Source: Pseudomonas muyukensis
Lineage (GTDB): Bacteria > Pseudomonadota > Gammaproteobacteria > Pseudomonadales > Pseudomonadaceae
Direction of reading: 5' to 3'
Assembly: GCF_019139535.1 (NCBI RefSeq)
Contig: NZ_CP077073.1
Coordinates: 2,632,501-2,696,500 of the forward strand
Length of the DNA stretch: 64,000 nt
The position numbers were made by a program, and so were the translations under genes. Shown piece by piece: positions 1 to 8,290 of the stretch. Below the pieces are notes generated by a model. The model was not told where the DNA came from and searched no databases. It saw only the letters and a list, made by a program, of their open reading frames with translations. Position 1 is the first letter of the stretch. Every line of letters starts with the position of its first letter.

Positions 1-805
1 ACATGTGCCCGGCCATCAGCCGAATGAACTGACCTGCACTTTCCTCGTCGCGAAAGTTGAGGGGCTTCAGCTGCGGCAATAGGGCTTCAATCCATTCCCT
101 GATGGCGGCTAACGTTTGGGCGGCATGGGGTGGCATGGCCAAGACTTCGTGCGCCAGCGTGAGGATGAAGTGCTCGCGTATACCTGCGTGCAGCCGGTCC
201 AGTTCATGTACGCGAAGGCGCAGCGGTGCTTGCGATATCAGGCGGGCAGTAGTCGGGGGGCGTTCGAGGGTTTTCCATTCGTGGACCGGCCCCCAGTTGA
301 CTCGCCAGGCTAGTGACGACACAGGCCCAAGCCAGGTGGCGCGATGATCGTCGTCCAATGCATCGAGCCAGGCTGCAAGATGATCCGGCTTGAAGTAAAA
401 ATTGGCTGCTCCCTGATCCGGGAGCGTGACCTGAGTAAGGCTGGTGAAATGGTCCGCTAGCACTGCGAGGCAAGCTTCGCTATCCAGTGCTATGGCCCCT
501 CCAACGGGCATCCAGGTGGTGATTGCATGGGCAAGCAGTTCGGGCGCTTCTGAAACGTCGACCAGCAAAGGGCCAAATTCGTGGCGGTCGTCCAGCGCGC
601 TGCGCTTCCATAGCCATGCATGTTGAGTATTTCGGCTGACGTTATGGATAAGGTCGAGTATTGATGGGGCATAGGCCGGCACCAATTCGCCTTCTTGCGG
701 TATGGGCCGGTAGGCCCAGTACTCGAGCTCGCGGGTCATGAGCAGCATGAAGCGAAAGGGATGTCCGAGAGGTTCGCCGGACAGCTGCGAGGGTGTTGTA
801 TTCAT
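1..805 (-). CDS. DUF4123 domain protein, T6SS effector-loading adaptor (partial)
   Basis: The reading frame starts at an ATG at 805 and stays open to the left edge, so the C-terminus (beyond about residue 268) is missing. The start overlaps the vgrG stop in an ATGA arrangement, indicating translational coupling. The N-terminal part reads as a DUF4123 protein: a conserved [21 protein letters not shown] start, then [24 protein letters not shown] and a [21 protein letters not shown] segment. DUF4123 proteins (Tap/TEC family) act in the cytoplasm as chaperones that load a specific effector onto the cognate VgrG spike. By family precedent the effector gene should be the next gene to the left, outside the window. 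Family assignment is by eye. Confidence 0.75.
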   Translation of the reverse strand, partial: MNTTPSQLSGEPLGHPFRFMLLMTRELEYWAYRPIPQEGELVPAYAPSILDLIHNVSRNTQHAWLWKRSALDDRHEFGPLLVDVSEAPELLAHAITTWMPVGGAIALDSEACLAVLADHFTSLTQVTLPDQGAANFYFKPDHLAAWLDALDDDHRATWLGPVSSLAWRVNWGPVHEWKTLERPPTTARLISQAPLRLRVHELDRLHAGIREHFILTLAHEVLAMPPHAAQTLAAIREWIEALLPQLKPLNFRDEESAGQFIRLMAGHM

Positions 806-2970
806 TGGACTGGCCCTTTGATACAGCGGCAGTCGGGCAACGGGCAGGTGCCATCGGGGCGCCGCCCGCATAGCCGCTCCAGAGGTTTGCCAGTGATGGG
901 TGCGCTGCTGATGGAAAAGGGGTTGGTGCTACCGCTTGGAGATTGGAGCAGGACGCCGTTGATGTGTATGGTCGGGCTGTCAAGGGTGATGCCCTTGTCA
1001 TCAATCCGGATGGAGCCTCCAGGCCCTTGGATGATCACAGCTTCCGCTGTTCGGAGGTCGTAGCGTCGGGTGCGCCTGCGGATTTCCAGTCCCGCCTCCA
1101 GCTCTGCATGGCCCTCGACCTGCTGCTCAAGATTGCCGCCGACGCTGATGTGGTGATTGGCGGTGATCCGGTCGTGGCGATGATTGCCGACGGCCTCTAT
1201 ACGGTCTTTGGCGATGTTTATTTTCTGATTTCGGCCTATATCGACAAACGTATCCTGGCCAATCCGGACCCGCTCATCATTGCCCACCGTTTGGCTGCGG
1301 TCATGCCCGATACTGAGTGTCTCGTCATGATCGACCTGTTCACTGCGGTCATTGCCGACGAAAGTGGTTTCGTTGTGTTTGACGACGTTGTTCTGGTCCT
1401 TTTGCGCATGGATAAACACCTCCTGGCGGCCCAGCTCATCCTCGAACCGCAGCTCGTTGAAGCCATCGCCCTTGTGGGTCTGGCTCTTGATGGTCATGCG
1501 GGTCTTGTGGTCGGGCAGGTCGTAGGGCGGCAACTGGTTACCGCAATAGGTGCGCCCGGTGATCATCGGCTGGTCGGGGTCACCGTTGACGTACTGGATG
1601 ATCACGTCCTGGCCGATACGCGGGATGGCCATCGACCCCCAACTGCCACCTGCCCATCCCTGGGATACCCGCACCCAGCAGGAGCTGAACTCGTTGTTGT
1701 TGCTCTCCCGGTCCCAGGGAAAGCTGACCTTGACCCGACCCCATTCGTCGCAATAGATCTCCTCACCGGACGGCCCGACCACGGTGGCCATGTGAGGACC
1801 GTCGACGCGGGGCTTTTTGAGCGGAGCAGGGCGCCACTCGGTTCTGCCGGGCACAAGCTGCGCGGTTTGCTCGTAACGTGTGCTCTGATCGAGGCCGGCG
1901 GCTTCTTCCTGCAGGCTGGTGAACTGGCTGCCCTTGTGAACCACGCGGTTCACCCGCCAATGCGCATTCAGATCATCACGTGGGTGGCCTGTGAGCGTGA
2001 AGCTGAGCCCAGGCTGCAGCCTTACGTCATCGCCCTGCACTTGCGCAATGCGCACATCATGGCGCAGGGCAGTGATCCGGTTTTCGGTGAACGGTTTGCC
2101 CACGGCATCGCGTTTGTAGCGGCCGGGATAGTCGAAGCGTTCGTACTCGGTGGACTGGTGTTCCAGGAAAGGGCCGCAAGCACGGTGTTCCTGGCGATAC
2201 GCCGGGTGAGTGAAGGTGTAGTCGCGCTGGACCTGTCGCGAGGTTCGTACCTGCTCGCTGTAGCGCAAGCGCCGAAGGCAAGGTGTGGCCTGATCACCGC
2301 CACTGTTGGATTGATACAGGACGGTGTTGGGGTCGAAAACGTCCTCGCTATCGAGGAAGCCTTCGTCATCGTTATCGGTCTTGAGCGCACCATGGCTGAT
2401 CAGCCCAAGGGATTGCAACTGATCCGTGATGATCAACTTATGTAGTTTTTCACTGTGCTCGAAGCGATAGACGAAGCTCTCTTCAGCCGCTAGGCGGGCG
2501 ATGAAGTCGAGGTCGGTCTCGCCCGCTTGCACACAGAACTCGCGCACCTGGTGGTCCAGGCTCGCGCGAAGCTCGTATTGATCGATGCCCTGACGCTGGA
2601 GCATCAGCTCAAGAATCTGCGGGACGGTCTTTTGCTGGAAGATGCGCCAGTTCGAGCGCAGTCCGGCGCGGGCCAGTATGGGCTCGACCAAGGCGTGGTA
2701 GTAGGTACGGAAAAAGCCGCTTTCACCCTGGCTGAATCGGCTGACCAGCCCATGCACGTGGCGCAGTGGACCTTTGCCATCCCAGATCGTGAATACGATG
2801 GGTTTATCCAGCAGTTGGCCGAAATCGATGTCGGGCTCGAAGCTGATCAATTCCAGCTCGAGAGTGAAAGGCGCGCTGATTTCTTCCTTGAGTTCAAACG
2901 ACACCACTTCAAACTCGGCATTGCCAACGAGTGGCTCGAAGGTGTACCGCAAATCAGATTGGCTGGGCAT
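802..2970 (-). CDS. vgrG: T6SS tip protein VgrG (TssI)
   Basis: 722-residue VgrG, the trimeric spike that caps the Hcp tube and is expelled from the cell. The N-terminal half (about 1-370) is the gp27-like hub. A gp5 OB-fold follows, with [18 protein letters not shown] and [24 protein letters not shown]. Next comes a long gp5_C beta-helix rich in repeats of the [16 protein letters not shown] kind. The last 25 residues are cysteine-rich ([16 protein letters not shown]). No extra C-terminal enzymatic domain is present, so this VgrG probably delivers separate effectors through the DUF4123 protein whose gene overlaps its stop codon. It lies 72 nt downstream of hcp, with a strong hairpin between them. 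Confidence 0.95.
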   Translation of the reverse strand: MPSQSDLRYTFEPLVGNAEFEVVSFELKEEISAPFTLELELISFEPDIDFGQLLDKPIVFTIWDGKGPLRHVHGLVSRFSQGESGFFRTYYHALVEPILARAGLRSNWRIFQQKTVPQILELMLQRQGIDQYELRASLDHQVREFCVQAGETDLDFIARLAAEESFVYRFEHSEKLHKLIITDQLQSLGLISHGALKTDNDDEGFLDSEDVFDPNTVLYQSNSGGDQATPCLRRLRYSEQVRTSRQVQRDYTFTHPAYRQEHRACGPFLEHQSTEYERFDYPGRYKRDAVGKPFTENRITALRHDVRIAQVQGDDVRLQPGLSFTLTGHPRDDLNAHWRVNRVVHKGSQFTSLQEEAAGLDQSTRYEQTAQLVPGRTEWRPAPLKKPRVDGPHMATVVGPSGEEIYCDEWGRVKVSFPWDRESNNNEFSSCWVRVSQGWAGGSWGSMAIPRIGQDVIIQYVNGDPDQPMITGRTYCGNQLPPYDLPDHKTRMTIKSQTHKGDGFNELRFEDELGRQEVFIHAQKDQNNVVKHNETTFVGNDRSEQVDHDETLSIGHDRSQTVGNDERVRIGQDTFVDIGRNQKINIAKDRIEAVGNHRHDRITANHHISVGGNLEQQVEGHAELEAGLEIRRRTRRYDLRTAEAVIIQGPGGSIRIDDKGITLDSPTIHINGVLLQSPSGSTNPFSISSAPITGKPLERLCGRRPDGTCPLPDCRCIKGPVQ

Positions 2971-3004
2971 GAAAAGTCCTTACGCCGTCTGAGAGTTCAA
3001 ACGC

Positions 3005-3029
3005 CCCTGGCAGGGCCTGCCCGCCAGGG
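3005..3029 (-). promoter_or_regulatory. Stem-loop in hcp-vgrG intergenic region
   Basis: CCCTGGC, one bulged A, GGGC, loop CT, GCCC and GCCAGGG form an almost perfect 11-bp stem between the hcp stop and the vgrG start. In the transcribed (minus) direction it is not followed by a U-run. It could be an attenuator, an RNA-processing barrier or a 3' stabiliser that lets hcp mRNA exceed vgrG mRNA. The function is inferred. Confidence 0.5.
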
Positions 3030-3042
3030 ATGTTCAGCCGGG

Positions 3043-3558
3043 TTAGACGACGGGTTTACGCCAGTCGTCGGAGCCTTCGGTGCCTGCGGTGACGTGTGTC
3101 CAGGAGATCTTGCGGTATGACATCGATACCTCGATCAACTGGGTGAAGTCGGCGTTCTCCTTGTTTTGTGCATGAGGCAAGGTGGTGTTGATGTCGACGA
3201 TGGTGGCGTCCTCCAACTTGGTGGTGAAGAAGTGCTCCTGCTTGCCCTCAACCGAAGTGCGATACCAGTTGACTTCAACAGTCGGCAGCATTTCGCCGCT
3301 GGACAGGGCCTGATACATCAGCGGTGTCGCCTTGTTCAGGGCGCTGGTGAAGATGAAGGGTTTGTGGACCCGTTGGCCTGCAGGTTGGCCACTTTGCGGG
3401 TCGGTAGGTACGGTCACCTGGTGCTTGATCTCCTGCACCAGAATCTCGTCTTCGTGGCCCTCGACAAACACGTTGCCGACCGAATCGGAGGTGAAGGCGC
3501 CCGCGGTGATGTTGCCTTGGGTCTGGCCTTCGATCTTGATGTAAGCGGGTGTTGGCAT
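3043..3558 (-). CDS. hcp: T6SS tube protein Hcp (TssD)
   Basis: 171-residue Hcp, which forms stacked hexameric rings as the inner tube of the T6SS and carries small effectors. The start MPTPAYIKIEGQTQGN at 3558 is chosen over the longer frame to 3657 because an AGGAG sits at the right distance upstream and the Hcp family begins here. Typical blocks include GHEDEILVQEIKHQVTVP, HKPFIFTSALNKATPLMYQALSSGE, EHFFTTKLEDATIVDINTTLP and a C-terminal YRKISWTH. It lies between tssL (133 nt upstream) and vgrG in the same orientation; the wide upstream gap suggests separate control or mRNA processing. Confidence 0.95.
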   Translation of the reverse strand: MPTPAYIKIEGQTQGNITAGAFTSDSVGNVFVEGHEDEILVQEIKHQVTVPTDPQSGQPAGQRVHKPFIFTSALNKATPLMYQALSSGEMLPTVEVNWYRTSVEGKQEHFFTTKLEDATIVDINTTLPHAQNKENADFTQLIEVSMSYRKISWTHVTAGTEGSDDWRKPVV

Positions 3559-3691
3559 GACAGTTTCTCCTGCGTCCATGTGGATAAGCACGCGCATAAG
3601 CGGCAGCGTGGCCATCGGAATCGATGGGCTTTTTCTGCGCGGCAAACGCCGCGTCAAATCGTTGAATACGGTTGTGCCGACTGCCGGCGGT
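3559..3691 (-). other. tssL-hcp intergenic region with two small hairpins
   Basis: The 133-nt spacer holds two short inverted repeats: CCATCG/CGATGG near 3613-3628 and GCGCGGC/GCCGCGT near 3636-3654. No clear -35/-10 pair was seen. They could stabilise the 5' end of an hcp-specific transcript. This is an inference from position. Confidence 0.3.
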
Positions 3692-4555
3692 TCACTGCTG
3701 CAAGATGCCGTTGAGCGACTCCAGCACTTCTGTGGTTATCAGGTGCAGGCGGTAGCTGTAGAGGCCGTAGGCCGTGGCCATGGCAATGGCGGAAATCACC
3801 AGCGGGCTCCACCAGGGCCATTGCCGATTCATGCGGAAGTTGCGCGGGGCAACGTTGGTGTAGGGGTCGCAGACCGTTGTCGGCGTGGGCCCTCGTAGTT
3901 CACGGATGATTCCGTGGAGTTGGTGAATAAGGGTGTTCAGCGTCTCTGCGCCTTTGGGCGCGAGGGCGTACTTGCCTTTGAGCCCCAGGCACAGGGTGAA
4001 GTACATGAACTCCAGCACGTCCTTGTAGCGCTGTGGTTCTTGCATCAGGCGCGAGATAACGGTGAAGATCTTTTCGCCGCCAAAGGTTTCGCTGTGGAAA
4101 ATGCTGAGCAGGGGCTCCTGGCTCCAGAGGCTTGCCTGGCCCCATGGCCGTTCCATCACGGCCTCATCGATGAACAGGCACAGGCCGTATGAGTACGCCA
4201 GAAGTTGCGTGGTCTCGTAGCCGTGCTGGCGCATCTCTTGCTGGATGTTTTCAATCTGGTTGCGTACCTGTTGGTGCACTTCCTTGATGTTGGGCAAGGT
4301 ATCGAGCGTGCGTAGGCGCATGACCAGTCCAAGCAACGGTGTGGCTGCGTCCAGCATCAGGTTGTCGTAGCCGCCCCGTAGTTGAAAGTCGGGATCGGCG
4401 GGGTAGCCCTTGTAATCAGGAGCGGGCTTTGGTGTGGTTGCCTCGCAGGCCACGGCCCCAGTGGGTAAAGACTTTCCAAGCATCGATGGCAACTGCTCAG
4501 CTTGAGCTGATGGGGTTTCATTGTGTGCGAGGTTGCTCTCTTGCATCTCATTCAC
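3692..4555 (-). CDS. tssL: T6SS membrane complex protein TssL (DotU/IcmH family)
   Basis: 287-residue TssL, an inner-membrane partner of TssM and TssJ that docks the baseplate. A variable N-terminal tail of about 55 residues precedes the DotU cytoplasmic domain: NLMLDAATPLLGLVMRLR, YGLCLFIDEAVMERPWG, SLWSQEPLLSIFHSETFGGEKIF, and LEFMYFTLCLGLKGKY. One C-terminal transmembrane helix lies near residues 248-270 (PLVISAIAMATAYGLYSY). It ends shortly afterwards, so there is no fused OmpA-like peptidoglycan-binding domain. Its start overlaps the tssK stop by 8 bp, implying coupled translation. Confidence 0.93.
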   Translation of the reverse strand: MNEMQESNLAHNETPSAQAEQLPSMLGKSLPTGAVACEATTPKPAPDYKGYPADPDFQLRGGYDNLMLDAATPLLGLVMRLRTLDTLPNIKEVHQQVRNQIENIQQEMRQHGYETTQLLAYSYGLCLFIDEAVMERPWGQASLWSQEPLLSIFHSETFGGEKIFTVISRLMQEPQRYKDVLEFMYFTLCLGLKGKYALAPKGAETLNTLIHQLHGIIRELRGPTPTTVCDPYTNVAPRNFRMNRQWPWWSPLVISAIAMATAYGLYSYRLHLITTEVLESLNGILQQ

Positions 4556-5885
4556 TCCTGATCGCCCAGAACTGCAACTCGAGCCCAGGGAACTCCCCCG
4601 CGATATGAATCCCGAAACCGTTGGCCGTCTTCATGCAGACCCAGGCCGGGTCGCGGCGGTCGAGCTCGAAGTAGCTGAAGCCCGCATGGAAGGGCAGATC
4701 GCGAGGGGCCACAGGCAGCGGATTTAGCGCAATGCCGGGCAACTGCTTATGCACCAGGTCATTCAAGGTCTCCAGGGATGTGACCTTGGCTTTCTGCAGG
4801 AACAGCCGGCGCAATGTTGGTGGTGGCAGGTCCGCGCGCACGGCGAGAATGAAGTCCGCGTCATCGATCAGGCGGCGGTCTTCGAGCGTTGTTGTCATCA
4901 CGCCGTAATCCAGCGCGTCTAGCGGCAGCGAGATGGCTCGCGGTTGCAGGACCGTTCCCAGGGCGCGGCGTAAAATGTCCTGCAGTGGCTTGAATGACGT
5001 GCGCAAAGCGGTGTGCTGATAGGCGGGGAGTTCTGGAGGCAGCCGGCTTTCGTCGGTGAAGGTCACGAACTCGCCACAGGCCTGGCTCATATGCAGGTAC
5101 AACTGCTCGGGGTGTGTCTGCCCCTGCCTGGCCAAGTGCTGGAAGCACGGCCACCAGCGGTTCATGGCCTGCAGCAGGTTGAAGTCGCGGATGTCGGCAA
5201 TACCGGACTGGCCCGATGCGCCTATCCGGCTAGCCAGGTTGCGCGAGCGTTCGCGCAGGGTATTGGTGATCTCCTCGAGGTAACGCTGGAGTGCCGGCAC
5301 CGCCCGTACCGAGACGCTGGTCGGGTAGAACCCTTCATCCAGTTGCAGGCTGCCATCGGGGCGCCGCTCCAGAATACGTGTGACGGCCAGGCGGGTGTAG
5401 GCGCTGCTGTCGTCGGCCTTGCGTTTGAGCTGCAGGTTGGGTACCGCCAGGTCGACCTGGACCAGGTCACCGTCAGGGCTGTGGGTGTCCTTGATTTCCT
5501 GGGCCTGGGCGCTGTAACGGAAGTTGGCGGCATTGTCGGGCCAGCTCACCTCGCGGCCGCCTTCGGTACGCAGCGGCAGGCACAGGTAGATCTCGCTGTC
5601 CTTGGCGCCGTCGTCCTCGATCATCAGGGGTAGCGGTGGTGGCAGGTCGGCCGGGATATCGAACACCGTACCGTCCGGCATGACACCGCGTGCACGGGTT
5701 ATCGCGATCTTGCCGAGGCTCAGGTACTCGTCATTCAACTGCAATTCGCTGAAGCCGTAGAACGCAGCATTGAGGCTGCCGAGGCGTTGGTGCAGGGCTG
5801 CTTCGCTGGCCCGGGCCGCCTGTTGGAAATGCTGCGGTTTGACGAACAGGCCTTCGGGCCACAGGACAGGGTTACGTGAACTCAT
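4548..5885 (-). CDS. tssK: T6SS baseplate protein TssK
   Basis: 445-residue TssK, the trimeric baseplate component that links the TssEFG wedge to the TssJLM membrane complex. The family start is clear (NPVLWPEGLFVKPQHFQQAAR), as are LGKIAITRARGVMPDGTVFDIP and the C-terminal LPGIALNPLPVAPRDLPFHAGFSYFELDR. Length matches the usual 440-450 residues. A GGAG-like ribosome site precedes the ATG at 5885. The gene lies 34 nt after tssJ and overlaps tssL. Confidence 0.95.
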   Translation of the reverse strand: MSSRNPVLWPEGLFVKPQHFQQAARASEAALHQRLGSLNAAFYGFSELQLNDEYLSLGKIAITRARGVMPDGTVFDIPADLPPPLPLMIEDDGAKDSEIYLCLPLRTEGGREVSWPDNAANFRYSAQAQEIKDTHSPDGDLVQVDLAVPNLQLKRKADDSSAYTRLAVTRILERRPDGSLQLDEGFYPTSVSVRAVPALQRYLEEITNTLRERSRNLASRIGASGQSGIADIRDFNLLQAMNRWWPCFQHLARQGQTHPEQLYLHMSQACGEFVTFTDESRLPPELPAYQHTALRTSFKPLQDILRRALGTVLQPRAISLPLDALDYGVMTTTLEDRRLIDDADFILAVRADLPPPTLRRLFLQKAKVTSLETLNDLVHKQLPGIALNPLPVAPRDLPFHAGFSYFELDRRDPAWVCMKTANGFGIHIAGEFPGLELQFWAIRSE

Positions 5886-5919
5886 GAGCGCTCCGTGTCA
5901 GCGTGAGTAAGTGTGGCCA

Positions 5920-6717
5920 TCAGTCTTCTTCCTTGAGCAGGACCTGCGTGTCGTTGAGCAACACCGACAGGATGAGCTGGTGGCCGCGAGGGGGGATGCG
6001 CAGCACCTGGCTCCAGGTGGCGTTTTCCTGGCTGCGGTAGTCGGCGATCACCGCGACGAAGCGGGTCTCGGGTTCGATGGGCGCAAAGGGGATGAACTTG
6101 AACTGGCCAGGTCGTACCAGGTAGTCGTCATCGCGGATGTAGGTGCTGCGCAAGGCCTTGGCCGGGTCCTTGTCCAGCAGTTCGTAAACGCTGTTGCGCA
6201 GCAGTGAGTCGTCGCGCAACTGCAGGATCTTGATGGCCATGGGCGTGGCGATGGACTCGGCGGCCCAGGTGGTGTCGTGGGGGAGGCTCAGCACCACGTT
6301 CGGATCTTCGTAGTGGCCGGGCGTGCTCTCTTGCATGGGTGAGCGCGGCAGATCAGCGTCCTCAATCACTGGCATCGCGATGGGCGACATTGCCGGGAAC
6401 TGTTCCTGAAGGTATTCGAACAGGGTCCCGACTTTTTCGGTCAAGGCGTAAGGATCGCCGGCGCTCAAGCTGACCGCGTAAGGGGTGGGGGCCAGCGCGC
6501 CTGGCTGCTCCTCGCCCGGCACCTCGACGCTGTGAGGGTTACCGTTGAGCGTCGGGCTGGCGTTGATGCTGAATGCAACTTGGGTGGGGTGTTCCTTGGG
6601 TGGCCCGACGGGCACCGAGGGATCCTTGATCACCTGGCCGATCTTGCTCAGAGACGTGCAACCCGAAAGCCCTATCAGCACAGTCAGTAGACCGGCCACG
6701 AATGAGTAACGCGTCAT
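5920..6717 (-). CDS. tssJ: T6SS outer-membrane lipoprotein TssJ with large insertion
   Basis: 265-residue lipoprotein. The signal peptide ends in a lipobox LSGC (Cys20), so it should be anchored in the outer membrane, where TssJ contacts the periplasmic part of TssM. TssJ-like strands appear at residues 44-62 (PTQVAFSINASPTLNGN) and resume at 159-185 (MAIKILQLRDDSLLRNSVYELL), ending with FIPFAPIEPETRFVAVIADYR. Between them are about 95 residues absent from the usual TssJ of roughly 150-190 residues. The start overlaps the fha stop (ATGA). Name assigned from lipobox, C-terminal motifs and operon position. Confidence 0.85.
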   Translation of the reverse strand: MTRYSFVAGLLTVLIGLSGCTSLSKIGQVIKDPSVPVGPPKEHPTQVAFSINASPTLNGNPHSVEVPGEEQPGALAPTPYAVSLSAGDPYALTEKVGTLFEYLQEQFPAMSPIAMPVIEDADLPRSPMQESTPGHYEDPNVVLSLPHDTTWAAESIATPMAIKILQLRDDSLLRNSVYELLDKDPAKALRSTYIRDDDYLVRPGQFKFIPFAPIEPETRFVAVIADYRSQENATWSQVLRIPPRGHQLILSVLLNDTQVLLKEED

Positions 6718-7277
6718 GGGTGTGCTCCCGCTTCCAGGGACTGCAAAAGATCGACTTGCCCAGTGCCGGTGACCGCCACTGCATCCAGCGCAGCCAAAGG
6801 GTCATTGCCAATGCCTGGGTCGAAGACCGAGCAGATTTCAACGGCGACCTCACGGGCGGTTGAGGCGGTTTGCCAGGCTTCGGCGGGGGCATCGAGTAGC
6901 CAGTGATCGAGGGATCGCTGATCAGGGTTGAACAGATCCTCCAGTGAGCGCACATCCGCCTGTGAGCGTTGAGCGAGCAGCCGCAAAGCGCCAATGCGCA
7001 GTTGGTCACCTTCGAGCAATCGCCTTGTGTTGAGTGGCCCCACGCTGTCGAAGTTGTCGTTCAGGTAGGTGCGCTGGCAGCAGTCGATGACGCAGAAATC
7101 ACCCTCGATCCAGCGAATCTCGCAGTGGATTGGTGCAACTGTCTGTTCACGGTCATCGATCAGCCAGGTGGCGCCCGCACTGCCGATGGTGCCGCCGCTG
7201 TAATCGAACTGGTGTCGGGCCGTGACGTTGTGCTTCAACTGCCCAAGGTTGGTGATGCTCAAGGTCAATAGGCTCAT
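6714..7277 (-). CDS. T6SS-associated FHA-domain protein, short form
   Basis: 187-residue protein encoded between tssG and tssJ, the position of vasC/VCA0112 in V. cholerae. The N-terminal 95 residues look like an FHA fold: FDYSGGTIGSAGATWLIDD, a HCEIRW strand in place of the usual SRxHxxI region, then TYLNDNF and LLEGDQLRIGALRLLA. FHA domains bind phosphothreonine and in some T6SSs take part in PpkA/PppA signalling, but no kinase or phosphatase gene is in the window. Family members (TagH/VasC) are often about 400-500 residues, so this one is short. Both ends overlap neighbours by ATGA. Confidence 0.75.
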   Translation of the reverse strand: MSLLTLSITNLGQLKHNVTARHQFDYSGGTIGSAGATWLIDDREQTVAPIHCEIRWIEGDFCVIDCCQRTYLNDNFDSVGPLNTRRLLEGDQLRIGALRLLAQRSQADVRSLEDLFNPDQRSLDHWLLDAPAEAWQTASTAREVAVEICSVFDPGIGNDPLAALDAVAVTGTGQVDLLQSLEAGAHP

Positions 7278-8290
7278 GAGCGCCCCCGGAACCGCACGAC
7301 AGGGGCGATCTGGCAGTGACGATCATCGACGAAGCTGGTCCAGCCCAGGTAGGCGCCCTGGCTTGGGTGCAGGCAAAAGGGCGATAGGGCGTTCTGCTTG
7401 AGGCGCAGTTCCAGGTCATAGGCCAGGCCATCGCGCAACAGGAAGTCGATCAGTGCACGCAAGCGATTGAAGTTGATGCCGCTGGGCAACAGGGCATGCA
7501 ATTGTTCCTGGTCGAGTTCGCTGATCACGATGGTGAACTTGCTGCTGCGCGTGCGCGTGCGGCTGCCGACCATGAAAGAACTGCCCAGCTCGCCGTTGCT
7601 GCGCCCCAGGCTGACCAGTTGCCTGGCCGTGGTGGTGACCGAGCGGGTTTCGAATTCGCGGATGTGCACCTGCTTCAAGTCGAAGCAGTGGGCGATGATG
7701 CCGGCCACGGTGCCCGGCGCACGGCTGCGACTGGCGATGACACCGGCGAAACTGAGCAGCCGGCTCCAGGGCAGTGCCGTATCACCGCGCAGCTGTTTGT
7801 CGTTCAAGCCGAGCAGGGCAAAGATGTACTGGGAGAACCCATCACCGGCACCGGGCTGGAAGCGAATGTAGTAGCGGTACTTGCGCCAGGTGCGGTGCAG
7901 CAGGCTGAGCAGGTAGTGATTGAAGAAGTCGAAGAACGCCGGCCGTACACCGATGCCCTGTGCGTGTTCATACGCGACCTGATCAAGGTAATAGGAGGGC
8001 AACGGCGAGTCGGTGCCATGCAGGCCCATGAACGTGGTGTACACGCGATAGCGGTCTGCCTCCCCAGGGATGCGTTCGGCCTTGTATACGTCGGAAACCG
8101 GAAAGGTCAGTCGTGGGTCACAGGCCAGGCGCACGCGCTGTCGGGTGGCCGGATCTGGCCAACGCGGCTCCAGGTCATCCCCGTGCAAACCGTGCAGGCG
8201 CTCCAGCAACTGGAAGAAGTTGTACTGGTGCGCCTCGGCGAGCAGCTTGTCGGCTAGATCAGCGGTTGCTTGCCGGTCTGGATGGGCCAT
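7274..8290 (-). CDS. tssG: T6SS baseplate protein TssG
   Basis: 338-residue TssG, which with TssE and TssF makes the baseplate wedge. The start MAHPDRQATADLADKLLAEA at 8290 is preferred to the in-frame upstream ATG at 8479 because the upstream part is antisense-like Arg/Pro-rich sequence lying inside tssF. Conserved parts are YNFFQLLERL, a FPVSDVYK segment, MGLHGTDSPLPSYYLDQV and FFDFFNHYLLSLLHRTWRKYRY. It overlaps the tssF 3' end by 37 bp and the fha start by 4 bp. Confidence 0.93.
   Translation of the reverse strand: MAHPDRQATADLADKLLAEAHQYNFFQLLERLHGLHGDDLEPRWPDPATRQRVRLACDPRLTFPVSDVYKAERIPGEADRYRVYTTFMGLHGTDSPLPSYYLDQVAYEHAQGIGVRPAFFDFFNHYLLSLLHRTWRKYRYYIRFQPGAGDGFSQYIFALLGLNDKQLRGDTALPWSRLLSFAGVIASRSRAPGTVAGIIAHCFDLKQVHIREFETRSVTTTARQLVSLGRSNGELGSSFMVGSRTRTRSSKFTIVISELDQEQLHALLPSGINFNRLRALIDFLLRDGLAYDLELRLKQNALSPFCLHPSQGAYLGWTSFVDDRHCQIAPVVRFRGRS

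Noticed and set aside
943..2445. 500-codon open frame on the plus strand
   Set aside because: Antisense to vgrG, which carries VgrG hub and gp5 motifs.
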